Part shown: piece after piece, positions 4,713-10,663 of the stretch
Layout of the letters: every line of letters starts with the position of its first letter
How positions within the stretch are numbered: the first letter of the stretch is position 1
From: Candidatus Moranbacteria bacterium CG23_combo_of_CG06-09_8_20_14_all_35_22
GTDB taxonomy: Bacteria; Patescibacteriota; Minisyncoccia; Moranbacterales; UBA2206
DNA: 10,663 nt
Reading direction: 5' to 3'
Assembly: GCA_002772115.1 (NCBI GenBank)
Contig: PCRW01000031.1
Coordinates: 1,897-12,559 of the forward strand
The notes under the pieces: generated by a model
The model's input: only the letters and a program-made list of their open reading frames with translations
Told to the model about the DNA's origin: nothing
Databases searched by the model: none
Program-made: the position numbers and the translations under genes

Positions 4713-6812
4713 ATGATAGACAAGCACAAACAATTTATTATTAATGTCGTTCCTCTGACAAAAATTCCGATGTCTTCCCATCAGTCTTTTTTCTATTTGT
4801 CAGATGTCAAAATTTCAACTGGAACATTGGTCTTGATTCCTTTCTTTCACCGAAGCGTGGAAGGAGTTGTTTTGGGAACAAGAAACGATTTTGAAAGATT
4901 GGGAAATATTTACCCCCACACCAAAATGAAAAAGAATAAACGCGATAATAATGGTAATGATAAAATTAATAATTATGTTTTTGGTGTGGGGGTGAAACTC
5001 AAAAAAGTTGAGAAAATAATTGCCGAAAATTTTCTCTCGGATAGCCAGATAGAATTGGCAAAATTTATTTCTGATTATTATATTTCTCCATTGGGTGTAG
5101 TGATGAAAAATTTTGTACCAAAGCGTATGAGATCACACAAAGCTCCCTCTTCTGTCCTTCGGACATCCTCTCCCGAAGGGAGAGGAGGAAATATTGTATT
5201 AACAAAAGAGCAAAAAGATGCTGTCAAGCAAATTACTAATTACAAATTGCCAATTACAAATTGCTTACTCTTTGGTCCGGCCGGATCGGGGAAAACTGAA
5301 GTTTATATAAATTCAATAATTGAATTAAGAAAAATAAACAAAAATTTTCAATTTCTAATTATCATTCCAGAAAAAACTTTGACTCCGCAGGCTATGGAAA
5401 GATATGGCGCATATTTCAAATCGGAAGAAATCGTTGTTCTTTCAAGTAATATTTCCAAAGGTCAATTTTATTCTAATTGGGAAAAAATAAAATCCGGTGA
5501 GGCAAAAATTATTCTTGGCACTCGCATGGCGGTTTTTGCGCCATTTGAAAAATTAGGACTAATCGTGATTGATGAAGAGCAAGATATGTCTTTCAAGCAA
5601 TGGGATATGAATCCGCGTTATGACGCGCGAACGGTGACAGAAAAATTAGCCGAGATTCATCAGGCGAAAATTGTTCGTGGCAGTGCTACGCCATTAGTAG
5701 AGTCATATTTTAGAACATTAAATAATGATTTAAAACTACTTTTATTGCCTACTTTAAAATTAAAAGAAAGCAAATTACAAATTACAAATTACAAATTACA
5801 AGCAACTATTGTTGATATGAAAAAAGAACGCTGGAGTCGGAACTATTCTTGTATATCAAAAAAATTAAAAAGTGAAATTGAATATGCACTTAAAAATAAG
5901 CAACAAATAATTTTATTTATCAACCGTCAAGGAATGAGTAGCTTTTCAATTTGTGAAGCGTGCAAAACAGTACTCAAGTGTCCCAAGTGTGAGCGGGCAC
6001 TTGTCTATGAAAAAGGCGGATTTTATAAGTGCAATCATTGTAATTATAAAACGAGTATTTTTCCAAAATGCGAGAAATGTGGCGGGATAGGTTTCAAAAA
6101 TGTAGGATTAGGAACGCAAAAAGTAGAAAAAGAAATTTCGAGTTTGTTTCCCTCGGCCAAAATAATTGTGGCTGACACAGCCTCTTCAAAAGAACTTAAT
6201 TTTCATGAAAAAATTTATGATTCTTTTTCCCAAGGTAAAGTGGATATTCTCATTGGAACGCAGATGATTTCCAAAGGCTGGGATTTGCCGAGCGTAGCAT
6301 TAGTTGGTATAATAGATGCAGATAATCTTTTTTCTTTTCCTGATTTTTTTGCGGAGGAAAAGGCTTTTCAGATGATTTCCCAACTTGCTGGCAGAGTGAA
6401 TCGCCCTGGTGCACATTTTCCCGGAGAGGTGATTATTCAAACCTTCCAACCAGAAAATAAAATTATTCAACTGTCAGCTGAAAATAATTTCGCAGTTTTT
6501 TTTCAAAGAATAATTGAGGAAAGAAAAGCTTTGAATTTTCCGCCTTATGGGAAGATTATAAAATTAGTTTTTCAGGATTATAATTTTGAAAAAGTAGAAA
6601 AAGAAAGTCTGGAAGTTTTTGAAAATTTATCCTCGTTAAAAAATATCAAATTATCCGAACCGCACACTCCCCTGCTTCCAAAAATAAGAGGGCGATTCAG
6701 AAAACAGATGATCATTAAATTTAAAAATAAAATTCCAATTGAATTGGAAAAAGAAATTAGAAAACTTAAAGCGGGTTGGATAATTGATCGAGACCCAGTT
6801 TCAATTTTGTAA
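4713..6812 (+). CDS. priA: Primosomal protein N' (PriA helicase)
   Basis: A 699-residue superfamily 2 DNA helicase that reloads the replisome at stalled forks. The N-terminal DNA-binding region (about 1-135) is followed by the helicase core: Walker A GPAGSGKT (188-195), Walker B DEEQ (287-290), motif III GSATP (323-327), GTQMISKGWD (515-524) and QLAGRVNRPG (557-566), where most bacteria have AGRAGRG. Eight Cys form the usual two zinc sites: C414, C417, C423, C426, C440, C443, C453 and C456. Four repeat-derived stretches are inserted in frame: about residues 67-94, 144-159, 173-184 and 354-363; none touches a catalytic motif. It heads the priA-def-fmt cluster. No Shine-Dalgarno site precedes the ATG, in line with the leaderless promoter proposed. 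Confidence 0.97.
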   Translation: MIDKHKQFIINVVPLTKIPMSSHQSFFYLSDVKISTGTLVLIPFFHRSVEGVVLGTRNDFERLGNIYPHTKMKKNKRDNNGNDKINNYVFGVGVKLKKVEKIIAENFLSDSQIELAKFISDYYISPLGVVMKNFVPKRMRSHKAPSSVLRTSSPEGRGGNIVLTKEQKDAVKQITNYKLPITNCLLFGPAGSGKTEVYINSIIELRKINKNFQFLIIIPEKTLTPQAMERYGAYFKSEEIVVLSSNISKGQFYSNWEKIKSGEAKIILGTRMAVFAPFEKLGLIVIDEEQDMSFKQWDMNPRYDARTVTEKLAEIHQAKIVRGSATPLVESYFRTLNNDLKLLLLPTLKLKESKLQITNYKLQATIVDMKKERWSRNYSCISKKLKSEIEYALKNKQQIILFINRQGMSSFSICEACKTVLKCPKCERALVYEKGGFYKCNHCNYKTSIFPKCEKCGGIGFKNVGLGTQKVEKEISSLFPSAKIIVADTASSKELNFHEKIYDSFSQGKVDILIGTQMISKGWDLPSVALVGIIDADNLFSFPDFFAEEKAFQMISQLAGRVNRPGAHFPGEVIIQTFQPENKIIQLSAENNFAVFFQRIIEERKALNFPPYGKIIKLVFQDYNFEKVEKESLEVFENLSSLKNIKLSEPHTPLLPKIRGRFRKQMIIKFKNKIPIELEKEIRKLKAGWIIDRDPVSIL
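4909..4996. repeat. 88-bp inverted-repeat element inside priA
   Basis: ACCCCCACACCAAAA (4912-4926) and its perfect reverse complement (4979-4993) flank a 52-bp AT-rich spacer. Allowing one G-T pair the arms extend to 4909-4926 and 4979-4996, 18 bp each and 88 bp in all. The element stays in frame and encodes about residues 66-95, including the unusual run KMKKNKRDNNGNDKINN. It sits in the linker before KKVEKIIAENF, where PriA proteins normally have a short turn. Confidence 0.85.
5143..5187. repeat. G/C-rich double-hairpin repeat inside priA
   Basis: Two adjacent perfect hairpins: TGTCC-TTC-GGACA (5153-5165) and a 9-bp stem with GAA loop (5166-5174 with 5178-5186, core CCTCTCCC/GGGAGAGG). The stretch is much more G+C-rich than the gene. 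It encodes about residues 144-158 (APSSVLRTSSPEGRGG) between the N-terminal domain and the helicase core, just before LTKEQKDAV. Confidence 0.8.
5229..5264. repeat. AATTACAAATTGC direct repeat inside priA
   Basis: AATTACAAATTGC occurs at 5238-5250 and again at 5252-5264 with a 14-bp period, preceded by the related CAAATTACT. It encodes QITNYKLPITNC at about residues 173-184, directly before the strand leading into Walker A. The unit is related to the heptamer repeat at 5774-5801. Confidence 0.8.
5771..5801. repeat. ATTACAA heptamer tandem array inside priA
   Basis: CAA followed by four perfect ATTACAA units (5774-5801). The 28-bp array is read in frame as KLQITNYKLQ at about residues 354-363, between helicase motif III and the C-terminal core. 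It gives nearly the same peptide (QITNYKL) as the repeat at 5229-5264. Confidence 0.9.
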
Positions 6813-6818
6813 TTTTTG

Positions 6819-6906
6819 AATTTTTAATTTTATAAATAAATCTTAATTTTTAATGTTTAAAAATTTTAGCATTAGAAATTATTTAAAAATTATAAAATTA
6901 AAAATT
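6819..6906. repeat. 88-bp inverted-repeat element in the priA-def gap
   Basis: AATTTTTAATTTTATAA (6819-6835) and its perfect reverse complement (6890-6906) form 17-bp arms around a 54-bp spacer. The element fills nearly all of the 107-bp gap. The region is almost pure A+T, so chance pairing is easier here than at the other two elements. A T7 run (6913-6919) precedes the def ATG but is separated from the stem by six bases. Confidence 0.65.
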
Positions 6907-6919
6907 ATAAAATTTTTTT

Positions 6920-7357
6920 ATGATATTACCAATTATAACTTATCCAAATGAAATTCTTCGTCAGAAAGCGAAGAAGATAAAAGATCCTAAAAGTCGAGAA
7001 GTCAAAGACTTGATTTTTGATATGATTGCGATTATAGAGAAAAGTGGCAATACGCTGGGCCTGGCTGCTCCTCAGGTGGGACAATCATTGCAACTTTGTA
7101 TTATAAAATTGGATGGAAAAACTTATATTCTGATTAATCCTAAAATTACTCGAAAATCTTGGGGAAAAGAAGTTTGCGAAGAAGGTTGCCTATCTTTTCC
7201 TGGGAAATTTATTCCTATTAAAAGATGTAAAAAAATAACTGTCAAAGCTTTGGATAGAAAAGGAGAAAAAATAACTATCAAAGCGGAGGGACTTTTGTCT
7301 CGGGCAATGCAACACGAAATTGATCATCTGGATGGAGTGCTTTTTATAGACAGATAA
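6920..7357 (+). CDS. def: Peptide deformylase
   Basis: A 145-residue metal-dependent hydrolase that removes the N-formyl group from nascent proteins at the ribosome exit. All three family motifs are intact: GLAAPQVG (47-54), EGCLSFPG (88-95) with metal ligand Cys90, and QHEIDHLDG (131-139) with ligands His132 and His136 and catalytic Glu133. The protein ends soon after motif 3 (VLFIDR), so it lacks the C-terminal helix extension of many type 1 enzymes and is near the short end of the family. It lies between priA and fmt, the usual bacterial order; the latter makes its substrate. No Shine-Dalgarno site precedes the ATG, which follows a T-rich tract. Both flanking gaps are occupied by 88-bp inverted-repeat elements. 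Confidence 0.97.
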   Translation: MILPIITYPNEILRQKAKKIKDPKSREVKDLIFDMIAIIEKSGNTLGLAAPQVGQSLQLCIIKLDGKTYILINPKITRKSWGKEVCEEGCLSFPGKFIPIKRCKKITVKALDRKGEKITIKAEGLLSRAMQHEIDHLDGVLFIDR

Positions 7358-7359
7358 TA

Positions 7360-7447
7360 TTTACGAACTACGAAATTAACGAAATACGAAACATCTAGGC
7401 TCCATTTTCGTACTTTCGTATTTAGTATTTATTTCGTAGTTCGTAAA
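7360..7447. repeat. 88-bp inverted-repeat element in the def-fmt gap
   Basis: Arms of 17 bp, TTTACGAACTACGAAAT (7360-7376) and its perfect reverse complement (7431-7447), surround a 54-bp spacer. Inside, a second perfect inverted repeat pairs AAATACGAAA (7382-7391) with TTTCGTATTT (7414-7423). The unit ACGAA recurs along the left half and TTCGT along the right. It occupies nearly the whole gap, and a transcript would fold into a long hairpin just before the fmt start. Confidence 0.9.
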
Positions 7448-7457
7448 AAAAGAGGCT

Positions 7458-8417
7458 ATGAAAAATTCATCTGAACCTAGAATAATTTTCATGGGGACGC
7501 CGGAATTTGCGGGGGGTATTTTAGAATTTCTTATTGAAAATAAATTTAATATAATTTCGGTTTATACTCAAGGCGACAAGAAAGTTGGACGAAGTCAGTC
7601 TTTGGAAAAATCAGTGGTCAAAAAGATTGCTGAAGAAAAAAGAATAAAAATTTTTGAGCCTATTAAATTTGATGAAAATGTGATTTCAGAATTGAAAAAT
7701 CAAAACCCTGATCTTATTATTGTCTCGGCGTACGGAAAAATTTTACCAAAAAGTGTTTTAGAAATTCCGAAATATGGAATAATAAATACTCATCCTTCAG
7801 CTTTGCCAAAATATCGCGGAGCTTCGCCGATTCAAAATGCAATCTTAAATGGAGAAAAGAAAACGACAGCCACTATTATGCTTCTGACAGAAAAGGTTGA
7901 TGCTGGTGATATTTTGCTCCAAGAAGAAATTGCAATCAAAGAAACGGAAACTTACAGGGAGCTTGCTAAGCGACTTTCGGAAATTTCCGCCAAGCTTTTA
8001 GTGAAAGCAATTCCGCTCTGGATTGAGAAAAAAATAGAGCCGAAAAAACAAAACGAGGCGCAGGCAACTTTTTGTCAAATGATCAAAAAAGAAGATGGGA
8101 AAATAGATTGGAATAATAGCACTCAAGATATTTATAATCGTTACCGAGCATTTGAAAGTTGGCCTGGTATATTTTCTTATTTTCAAAAAAATAAGCAGAA
8201 CTTAAGAATAAAATTAATTCAGATTTATTTAGATAAAAATGTGAAAGAAAATAATTTTAAACTAGGAGAAATATTTCAAGAAAATGAAAAAATAAAAGTG
8301 AAAACCGGCAAAGGCAATATTATTTTGAAAGAAGTCCAATTGGAAGGAAAAAATAAAGCTAGCATCGAGGATTTTATTCGCGGTTATCCCAATTTTCTTG
8401 GAAGCGTGCTAAAATAA
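7458..8417 (+). CDS. fmt: Methionyl-tRNA formyltransferase
   Basis: A 319-residue cytoplasmic enzyme that transfers a formyl group from 10-formyltetrahydrofolate to initiator Met-tRNA. The N-terminal hydrolase-type fold begins at RIIFMGTPEFA (8-18). The catalytic triad is Asn110, His112 and Asp148, in INTHPSALPKYRGASPIQ and EKVDAGDIL; family members often have INVHASLLP here. The C-terminal tRNA-binding OB-like domain starts near CQMIKKEDGKIDW (206-218) and carries the typical RAFESWPGIF. Length is normal. An AGAGG lies only 2 nt before the ATG, too close to act as a standard ribosome site. The gene is separated from def by an 88-bp inverted repeat and followed by the rhodanese gene after 4 nt. 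Confidence 0.97.
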   Translation: MKNSSEPRIIFMGTPEFAGGILEFLIENKFNIISVYTQGDKKVGRSQSLEKSVVKKIAEEKRIKIFEPIKFDENVISELKNQNPDLIIVSAYGKILPKSVLEIPKYGIINTHPSALPKYRGASPIQNAILNGEKKTTATIMLLTEKVDAGDILLQEEIAIKETETYRELAKRLSEISAKLLVKAIPLWIEKKIEPKKQNEAQATFCQMIKKEDGKIDWNNSTQDIYNRYRAFESWPGIFSYFQKNKQNLRIKLIQIYLDKNVKENNFKLGEIFQENEKIKVKTGKGNIILKEVQLEGKNKASIEDFIRGYPNFLGSVLK

Positions 8418-8421
8418 TATT

Positions 8422-9252
8422 ATGCATAACCAATCTAAAAATAATTTACTGCCCATCACTATCGGTTTTTTTCTGATTGTTTTGATGACGGTGTTATTTT
8501 TTCTGAAATCATCTTGGTTGAATAAGAAAAAAGAAATTGCTTCAAATCAAGAACAAGTACAAGAAAAAAAAGATGACTTGAAAAAATATATCGGCATTAG
8601 TTCGGCAGAACTGCTTAGAAAAATAATTAGTGGAGAAAATTATGAAATTTTAGATATTCGCAACGCGGAAAATTTTTCAAAAAAACATATCGTTGATTCA
8701 AAAAATATTTCTTTGGAAAATATGAAAGAAAAAGTGGTTTCTTTTGAAAAAAATAAAACTTACTGTATCGTGGATGAATTAGGACTTACACCCGAGGAAA
8801 AACAAGCAATGGATATTTTTTTCGCCGAAGGTTTTGAAAAAATAATTTATCTGGAAGGCGGAATTTATAGCTGGGTATCAGAGCTTAGTCCAACTGTGGA
8901 ATTTGGCGACCCTAATTCTCTTTCTGACCAATCGAAAGTTAACTACATAAAAAGTGATGAGTTGAAAAATTTGATTGCCGAAAATAGTAATATTTTGTAT
9001 TTAGTCGATTTGCGAAGTTCAACAGATTATGCTAGTGGACACATAAAAAATGCGGCCAATATTCCGCTGGAAAATTTGGAAGCTCGCCGAAAAGAAATCC
9101 CCACTTACAAAAGAATCGTCCTCTTGGATGACACAGGTATACTAGCCTTTCAAGGCGCTGTCCGACTTTTCGATATGGGAATTCTCAATGTTTTTACTCT
9201 TTCCGACGGTTTCAAGGCTTGGAAAGAAAAAGGGTTTGAAGTGGTGAAATAA
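8422..9252 (+). CDS. Membrane-anchored double rhodanese-domain protein lacking the catalytic Cys
   Basis: A 276-residue protein with one N-terminal transmembrane helix (about 10-29), a charged linker and two rhodanese-like domains (about 58-155 and 174-275). Each domain has the expected marks: EILDIRNAENFSKKHI and IIYLEGGIYSW in the first, LVDLRSSTDYASGHIKNAANIPL and VFTLSDGFKAW in the second. The sulfur-carrying Cys should follow the central strand. In that place I read Asp118 (YCIVDELG) and Asp236 (RIVLLDDTG), so neither domain is likely to be a sulfurtransferase. C115 lies three residues early and is probably within the strand. A binding or scaffolding role at the membrane is inferred. The gene begins 4 nt after fmt (TAA-TATT-ATG) and is likely co-transcribed. 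Confidence 0.88.
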   Translation: MHNQSKNNLLPITIGFFLIVLMTVLFFLKSSWLNKKKEIASNQEQVQEKKDDLKKYIGISSAELLRKIISGENYEILDIRNAENFSKKHIVDSKNISLENMKEKVVSFEKNKTYCIVDELGLTPEEKQAMDIFFAEGFEKIIYLEGGIYSWVSELSPTVEFGDPNSLSDQSKVNYIKSDELKNLIAENSNILYLVDLRSSTDYASGHIKNAANIPLENLEARRKEIPTYKRIVLLDDTGILAFQGAVRLFDMGILNVFTLSDGFKAWKEKGFEVVK

Positions 9253-9260
9253 ATTTATTT
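9247..9260. repeat. AAATAAATTTATTT palindrome shared by two convergent stop codons
   Basis: A perfect 14-bp palindrome that contains the TAA of the rhodanese gene (9250-9252) and, on the other strand, the TAA of the 238-residue protein gene (9257-9255). Only 2 bp separate the two genes and no GC-rich terminator is present, so transcripts must overlap. Confidence 0.7.
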
Positions 9261-9971
9261 CTCTTTTAAACACGGTGGGCAGTTTACCTTTTCTTTGTGG
9301 GTATAGGAATATAAAAAGAGAGCTTGCGAAGCGAAGACTTTGAGAATTTCAATATTTTTCAGGTTAGCTTCTTCTTTTTCATCAAAATCGCAAATAATCA
9401 AATAACTTTTGATGCCATTTATTTTTTGATTGGAAGAAATAATTAGACAATCCTCATGCTTTTTTACAGTTGCTTGATCTTCTATTTCCGACAACACAGT
9501 ATTTTTTATCGTTTTTGCGGAATTTTCCGAACGAAATTCTTTTTTGGTTTTGAAATTTTCCATATTTACAAAACGCAAAGAAGTAAATTCCGCTTTCAAG
9601 AGAAAACTGGAAGCGCTCACGATTGATTTGTAAGTTTCATTTTCGTGCGAAGAGCTAAGCGCGGAACGATCAGAAAGTCCCAAGGCGGTATTCATCAAAA
9701 GATCCATTTTGCGATTTACTTCACCGATATAGCTGTATGATTCAACTAGATCTTTTACGGTTTGCTCAATTTTTTTCTTATCTTTCTCTTTTTCTCTTTT
9801 ATGAAAAATCAACTGTTTTTCGTTTTTCATAAAAATAGCAAAAGCCATTGCACCCATTAAAAAAATCAAGATCTCTTCAGATCTTGTTTCAGAAATCGCA
9901 TAAAAATTATCGCGGACGATATCTGGAACAAGCACGGTTATTATAAAAATGACTAAAAAAATCCAGTACAT
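9255..9971 (-). CDS. Membrane protein with coiled coil and possible degenerate GAF-like domain
   Basis: I cannot assign this 238-residue protein to a named family. It has two hydrophobic helices (about 2-17 and 33-49), then a charged coiled-coil-like segment (about 50-95, rich in Lys and Glu) and a globular cytoplasmic part (about 112-222). The order of predicted strands and helices (LLKAEFTSLRFVN, CLIISSNQ, KSYLIICDFD, LKVFASQALFLYSY) resembles a GAF-type sensor domain, but no ligand motif is recognised. The tail carries CPPC (231-234), a possible metal or redox pair. This layout of membrane anchor, coiled coil and sensor fold would suit a signal input protein, though no kinase or cyclase domain follows. 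The start is 4 nt after the DUF5652 stop (TAA-AATT-ATG). A terminator-like hairpin lies within codons 29-38. Confidence 0.75.
   Translation of the reverse strand: MYWIFLVIFIITVLVPDIVRDNFYAISETRSEEILIFLMGAMAFAIFMKNEKQLIFHKREKEKDKKKIEQTVKDLVESYSYIGEVNRKMDLLMNTALGLSDRSALSSSHENETYKSIVSASSFLLKAEFTSLRFVNMENFKTKKEFRSENSAKTIKNTVLSEIEDQATVKKHEDCLIISSNQKINGIKSYLIICDFDEKEEANLKNIEILKVFASQALFLYSYTHKEKVNCPPCLKEK
9857..9886 (-). terminator. Terminator-like hairpin inside the 238-residue membrane protein gene
   Basis: On the coding strand CAAGATCT-GAAG-AGATCTTG (9886-9867) forms a perfect 8-bp stem with a 4-nt loop, followed by GA and a run of seven T (9865-9859). This is the layout of an intrinsic terminator, but the stem is only 3 of 8 G-C pairs and the site lies inside coding sequence (ETRSEEI), so it may be weak or incidental. 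Confidence 0.3.
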
Positions 9972-9975
9972 AATT

Positions 9976-10179
9976 TTATTTGGGCAAAGTTTTTTTGGAA
10001 ATTTTCCTTTCGGAAAAAATAAAAATATATAAAATTTCCAAAATCGCCAGCGTATTTATTAGTAAAAGAAAAACAAACCAAATACTATCTCCTTTGCGCG
10101 CCGATTTCCAAAGTGCAAAACCTTTCCAGGGAAGCGTCCAGATAACAACAATGATTATTAAAATAATTTCTTTAGTCAT
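9976..10179 (-). CDS. DUF5652 family small membrane protein
   Basis: A 67-residue integral membrane protein with two helices (about 4-17 and 33-56) and a basic tail (SERKISKKTLPK). The motifs VIWTLPWKGFALWKSAR (12-28) and INTLAILEILYIF (41-53) match the DUF5652 family, found mainly in CPR genomes; no function is known. Its ATG overlaps the end of the DUF1003 gene by 8 nt (ATGACTAA), and the next gene starts 4 nt after its stop, so the three are almost certainly one translationally coupled operon. Assignment is from motif recall, not a search. Confidence 0.88.
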   Translation of the reverse strand: MTKEIILIIIVVIWTLPWKGFALWKSARKGDSIWFVFLLLINTLAILEILYIFIFSERKISKKTLPK

Positions 10180-10630
10180 TTTTTTTATTGATAATATCTA
10201 AAATTTGATCAATTTTATTTTTTTCCAAGCGATCAAGCTGAATTTTTATTTCTTCAATTTCTCTTTCAGCTTTCCGGTCAGTCGCCAAATCGAGCGCTTC
10301 TTTCTGACGATCTCTATTGGCTTGTCGATTTTCACTCATAAGGATTACGGGCGCCGTATAAGCAGCTTGAAAGCTAAGTACTAAATTAAGTAAAATAAAA
10401 GGATATGGATCCCAATGATTTATCCATGCAGTGATGTTGAGAATAATCCAAATCGCAAGAAGGATGCTCTGAAAAATAATGAATTTCCAACTCCCAACAG
10501 CTTTGGTTATTTTGTTCGCCATAAATTCTCCAAAAGACGATTTATTTTTATTGTTTATTTTGTTTTTCGAAACCACTGAAGAATTAAAATTTTTGAGAAA
10601 TTCTTGTTTGAGAATCCGAATTTCCTCCAA
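10172..10630 (-). CDS. DUF1003 domain membrane protein (5' end uncertain, may run off the window)
   Basis: A protein of at least 152 residues with the DUF1003 layout: FGEFMANKITKAVGSWKFII (33-52), two transmembrane helices (about 47-69 and 76-96) with DPYPFILLNLVLS between and into them, then APVILMSENRQANRDR (94-108) and a charged, helical C-terminal tail (to residue 152). DUF1003 proteins are widespread, and their function is unknown. The start is not certain. TTG at 10630 has AAGGA five bases upstream and gives a typical N-terminal length, but the frame remains open to the right edge (FPSIKGYQRKF precedes it), so the true start may lie outside. It is the first visible gene of the right-hand operon and overlaps the DUF5652 gene by 8 nt. 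Confidence 0.85.
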   Translation of the reverse strand: MEEIRILKQEFLKNFNSSVVSKNKINNKNKSSFGEFMANKITKAVGSWKFIIFQSILLAIWIILNITAWINHWDPYPFILLNLVLSFQAAYTAPVILMSENRQANRDRQKEALDLATDRKAEREIEEIKIQLDRLEKNKIDQILDIINKKND

Positions 10631-10663
10631 AAATTTCCTTTGGTAGCCTTTGATTGAGGGAAA

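Noticed and set aside
5166..5186. Stable GC-rich hairpin in priA as a transcription terminator
   Set aside because: No T run follows on either strand and the sequence is in frame within an essential gene.
5771..5801. Heptamer array considered as CRISPR-like repeats
   Set aside because: Units are 7 bp without spacers and translated inside priA; there are no cas genes.
6813..6919. Possible small RNA or terminator in the priA-def gap
   Set aside because: The gap is almost pure A+T; the inverted repeat is real but I see no GC stem directly followed by a T run and no conserved RNA motif.
288..9252. TGA recoding as in Gracilibacteria or Absconditabacteria
   Set aside because: All genes are complete under the standard bacterial code with normal length and no in-frame TGA.

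Overview
The window is an AT-rich, gene-dense stretch of a bacterial chromosome, most likely from a Candidate Phyla Radiation (Patescibacteria, Parcubacteria-like) genome. This assignment is inferred from very short intergenic gaps, near absence of Shine-Dalgarno sites, small DUF5652 and DUF1003 membrane proteins, a WecG/TagA glycosyltransferase of CPR type, many lineage-specific proteins and abundant short palindromic repeats. All 13 complete genes end in TAA, and no gene is broken by an in-frame TGA, so the standard bacterial code fits. No rRNA, tRNA, CRISPR array, transposase or phage gene is visible.

Three blocks can be read. Left block (1-4650, all minus strand, transcribed right to left): thpR-type RNA 2',3'-cyclic phosphodiesterase, a YerC/TrpR-family DNA-binding protein, a WecG/TagA/CpsF glycosyltransferase, a two-helix membrane protein of unknown function, an RBBP9/YdeN-like serine hydrolase, glutamyl-tRNA synthetase (gltX), and the 5' part of a secreted, cysteine-rich coiled-coil protein that runs off the left edge. 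Central block (4713-9252, plus strand): priA, def, fmt and a membrane-anchored double-rhodanese protein. The priA-def-fmt order is a widely conserved bacterial cluster; Fmt formylates initiator Met-tRNA and Def removes the formyl group from new proteins. Right block (9255-10663, minus strand): a DUF1003 protein, a DUF5652 protein and a membrane/coiled-coil protein, closely spaced or overlapping. The thpR/priA intergenic gap is a divergent promoter region in which both putative -10 boxes lie only 6 nt from the ATG, suggesting leaderless mRNAs.

The most unusual content is the repeats. Three inverted-repeat elements, each 88 bp by best pairing (15-18 bp arms, 52-54 bp spacer), lie at 4909-4996 (inside priA, in frame), 6819-6906 (priA-def gap) and 7360-7447 (def-fmt gap). 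Their arm sequences are unrelated but their geometry is nearly identical. PriA also carries three further in-frame repeat insertions and GltX carries one, all in linkers away from catalytic motifs. A separate 32-bp imperfect palindrome occurs three times around yerC and wecG: once upstream of yerC, once supplying the wecG start codon and once inside wecG. It could be a selfish element or a set of regulator-binding sites.

Other points of note: both rhodanese domains carry Asp where the catalytic Cys is expected, and a terminator-like hairpin with a T7 run lies inside the first 40 codons of the 238-residue membrane protein gene.
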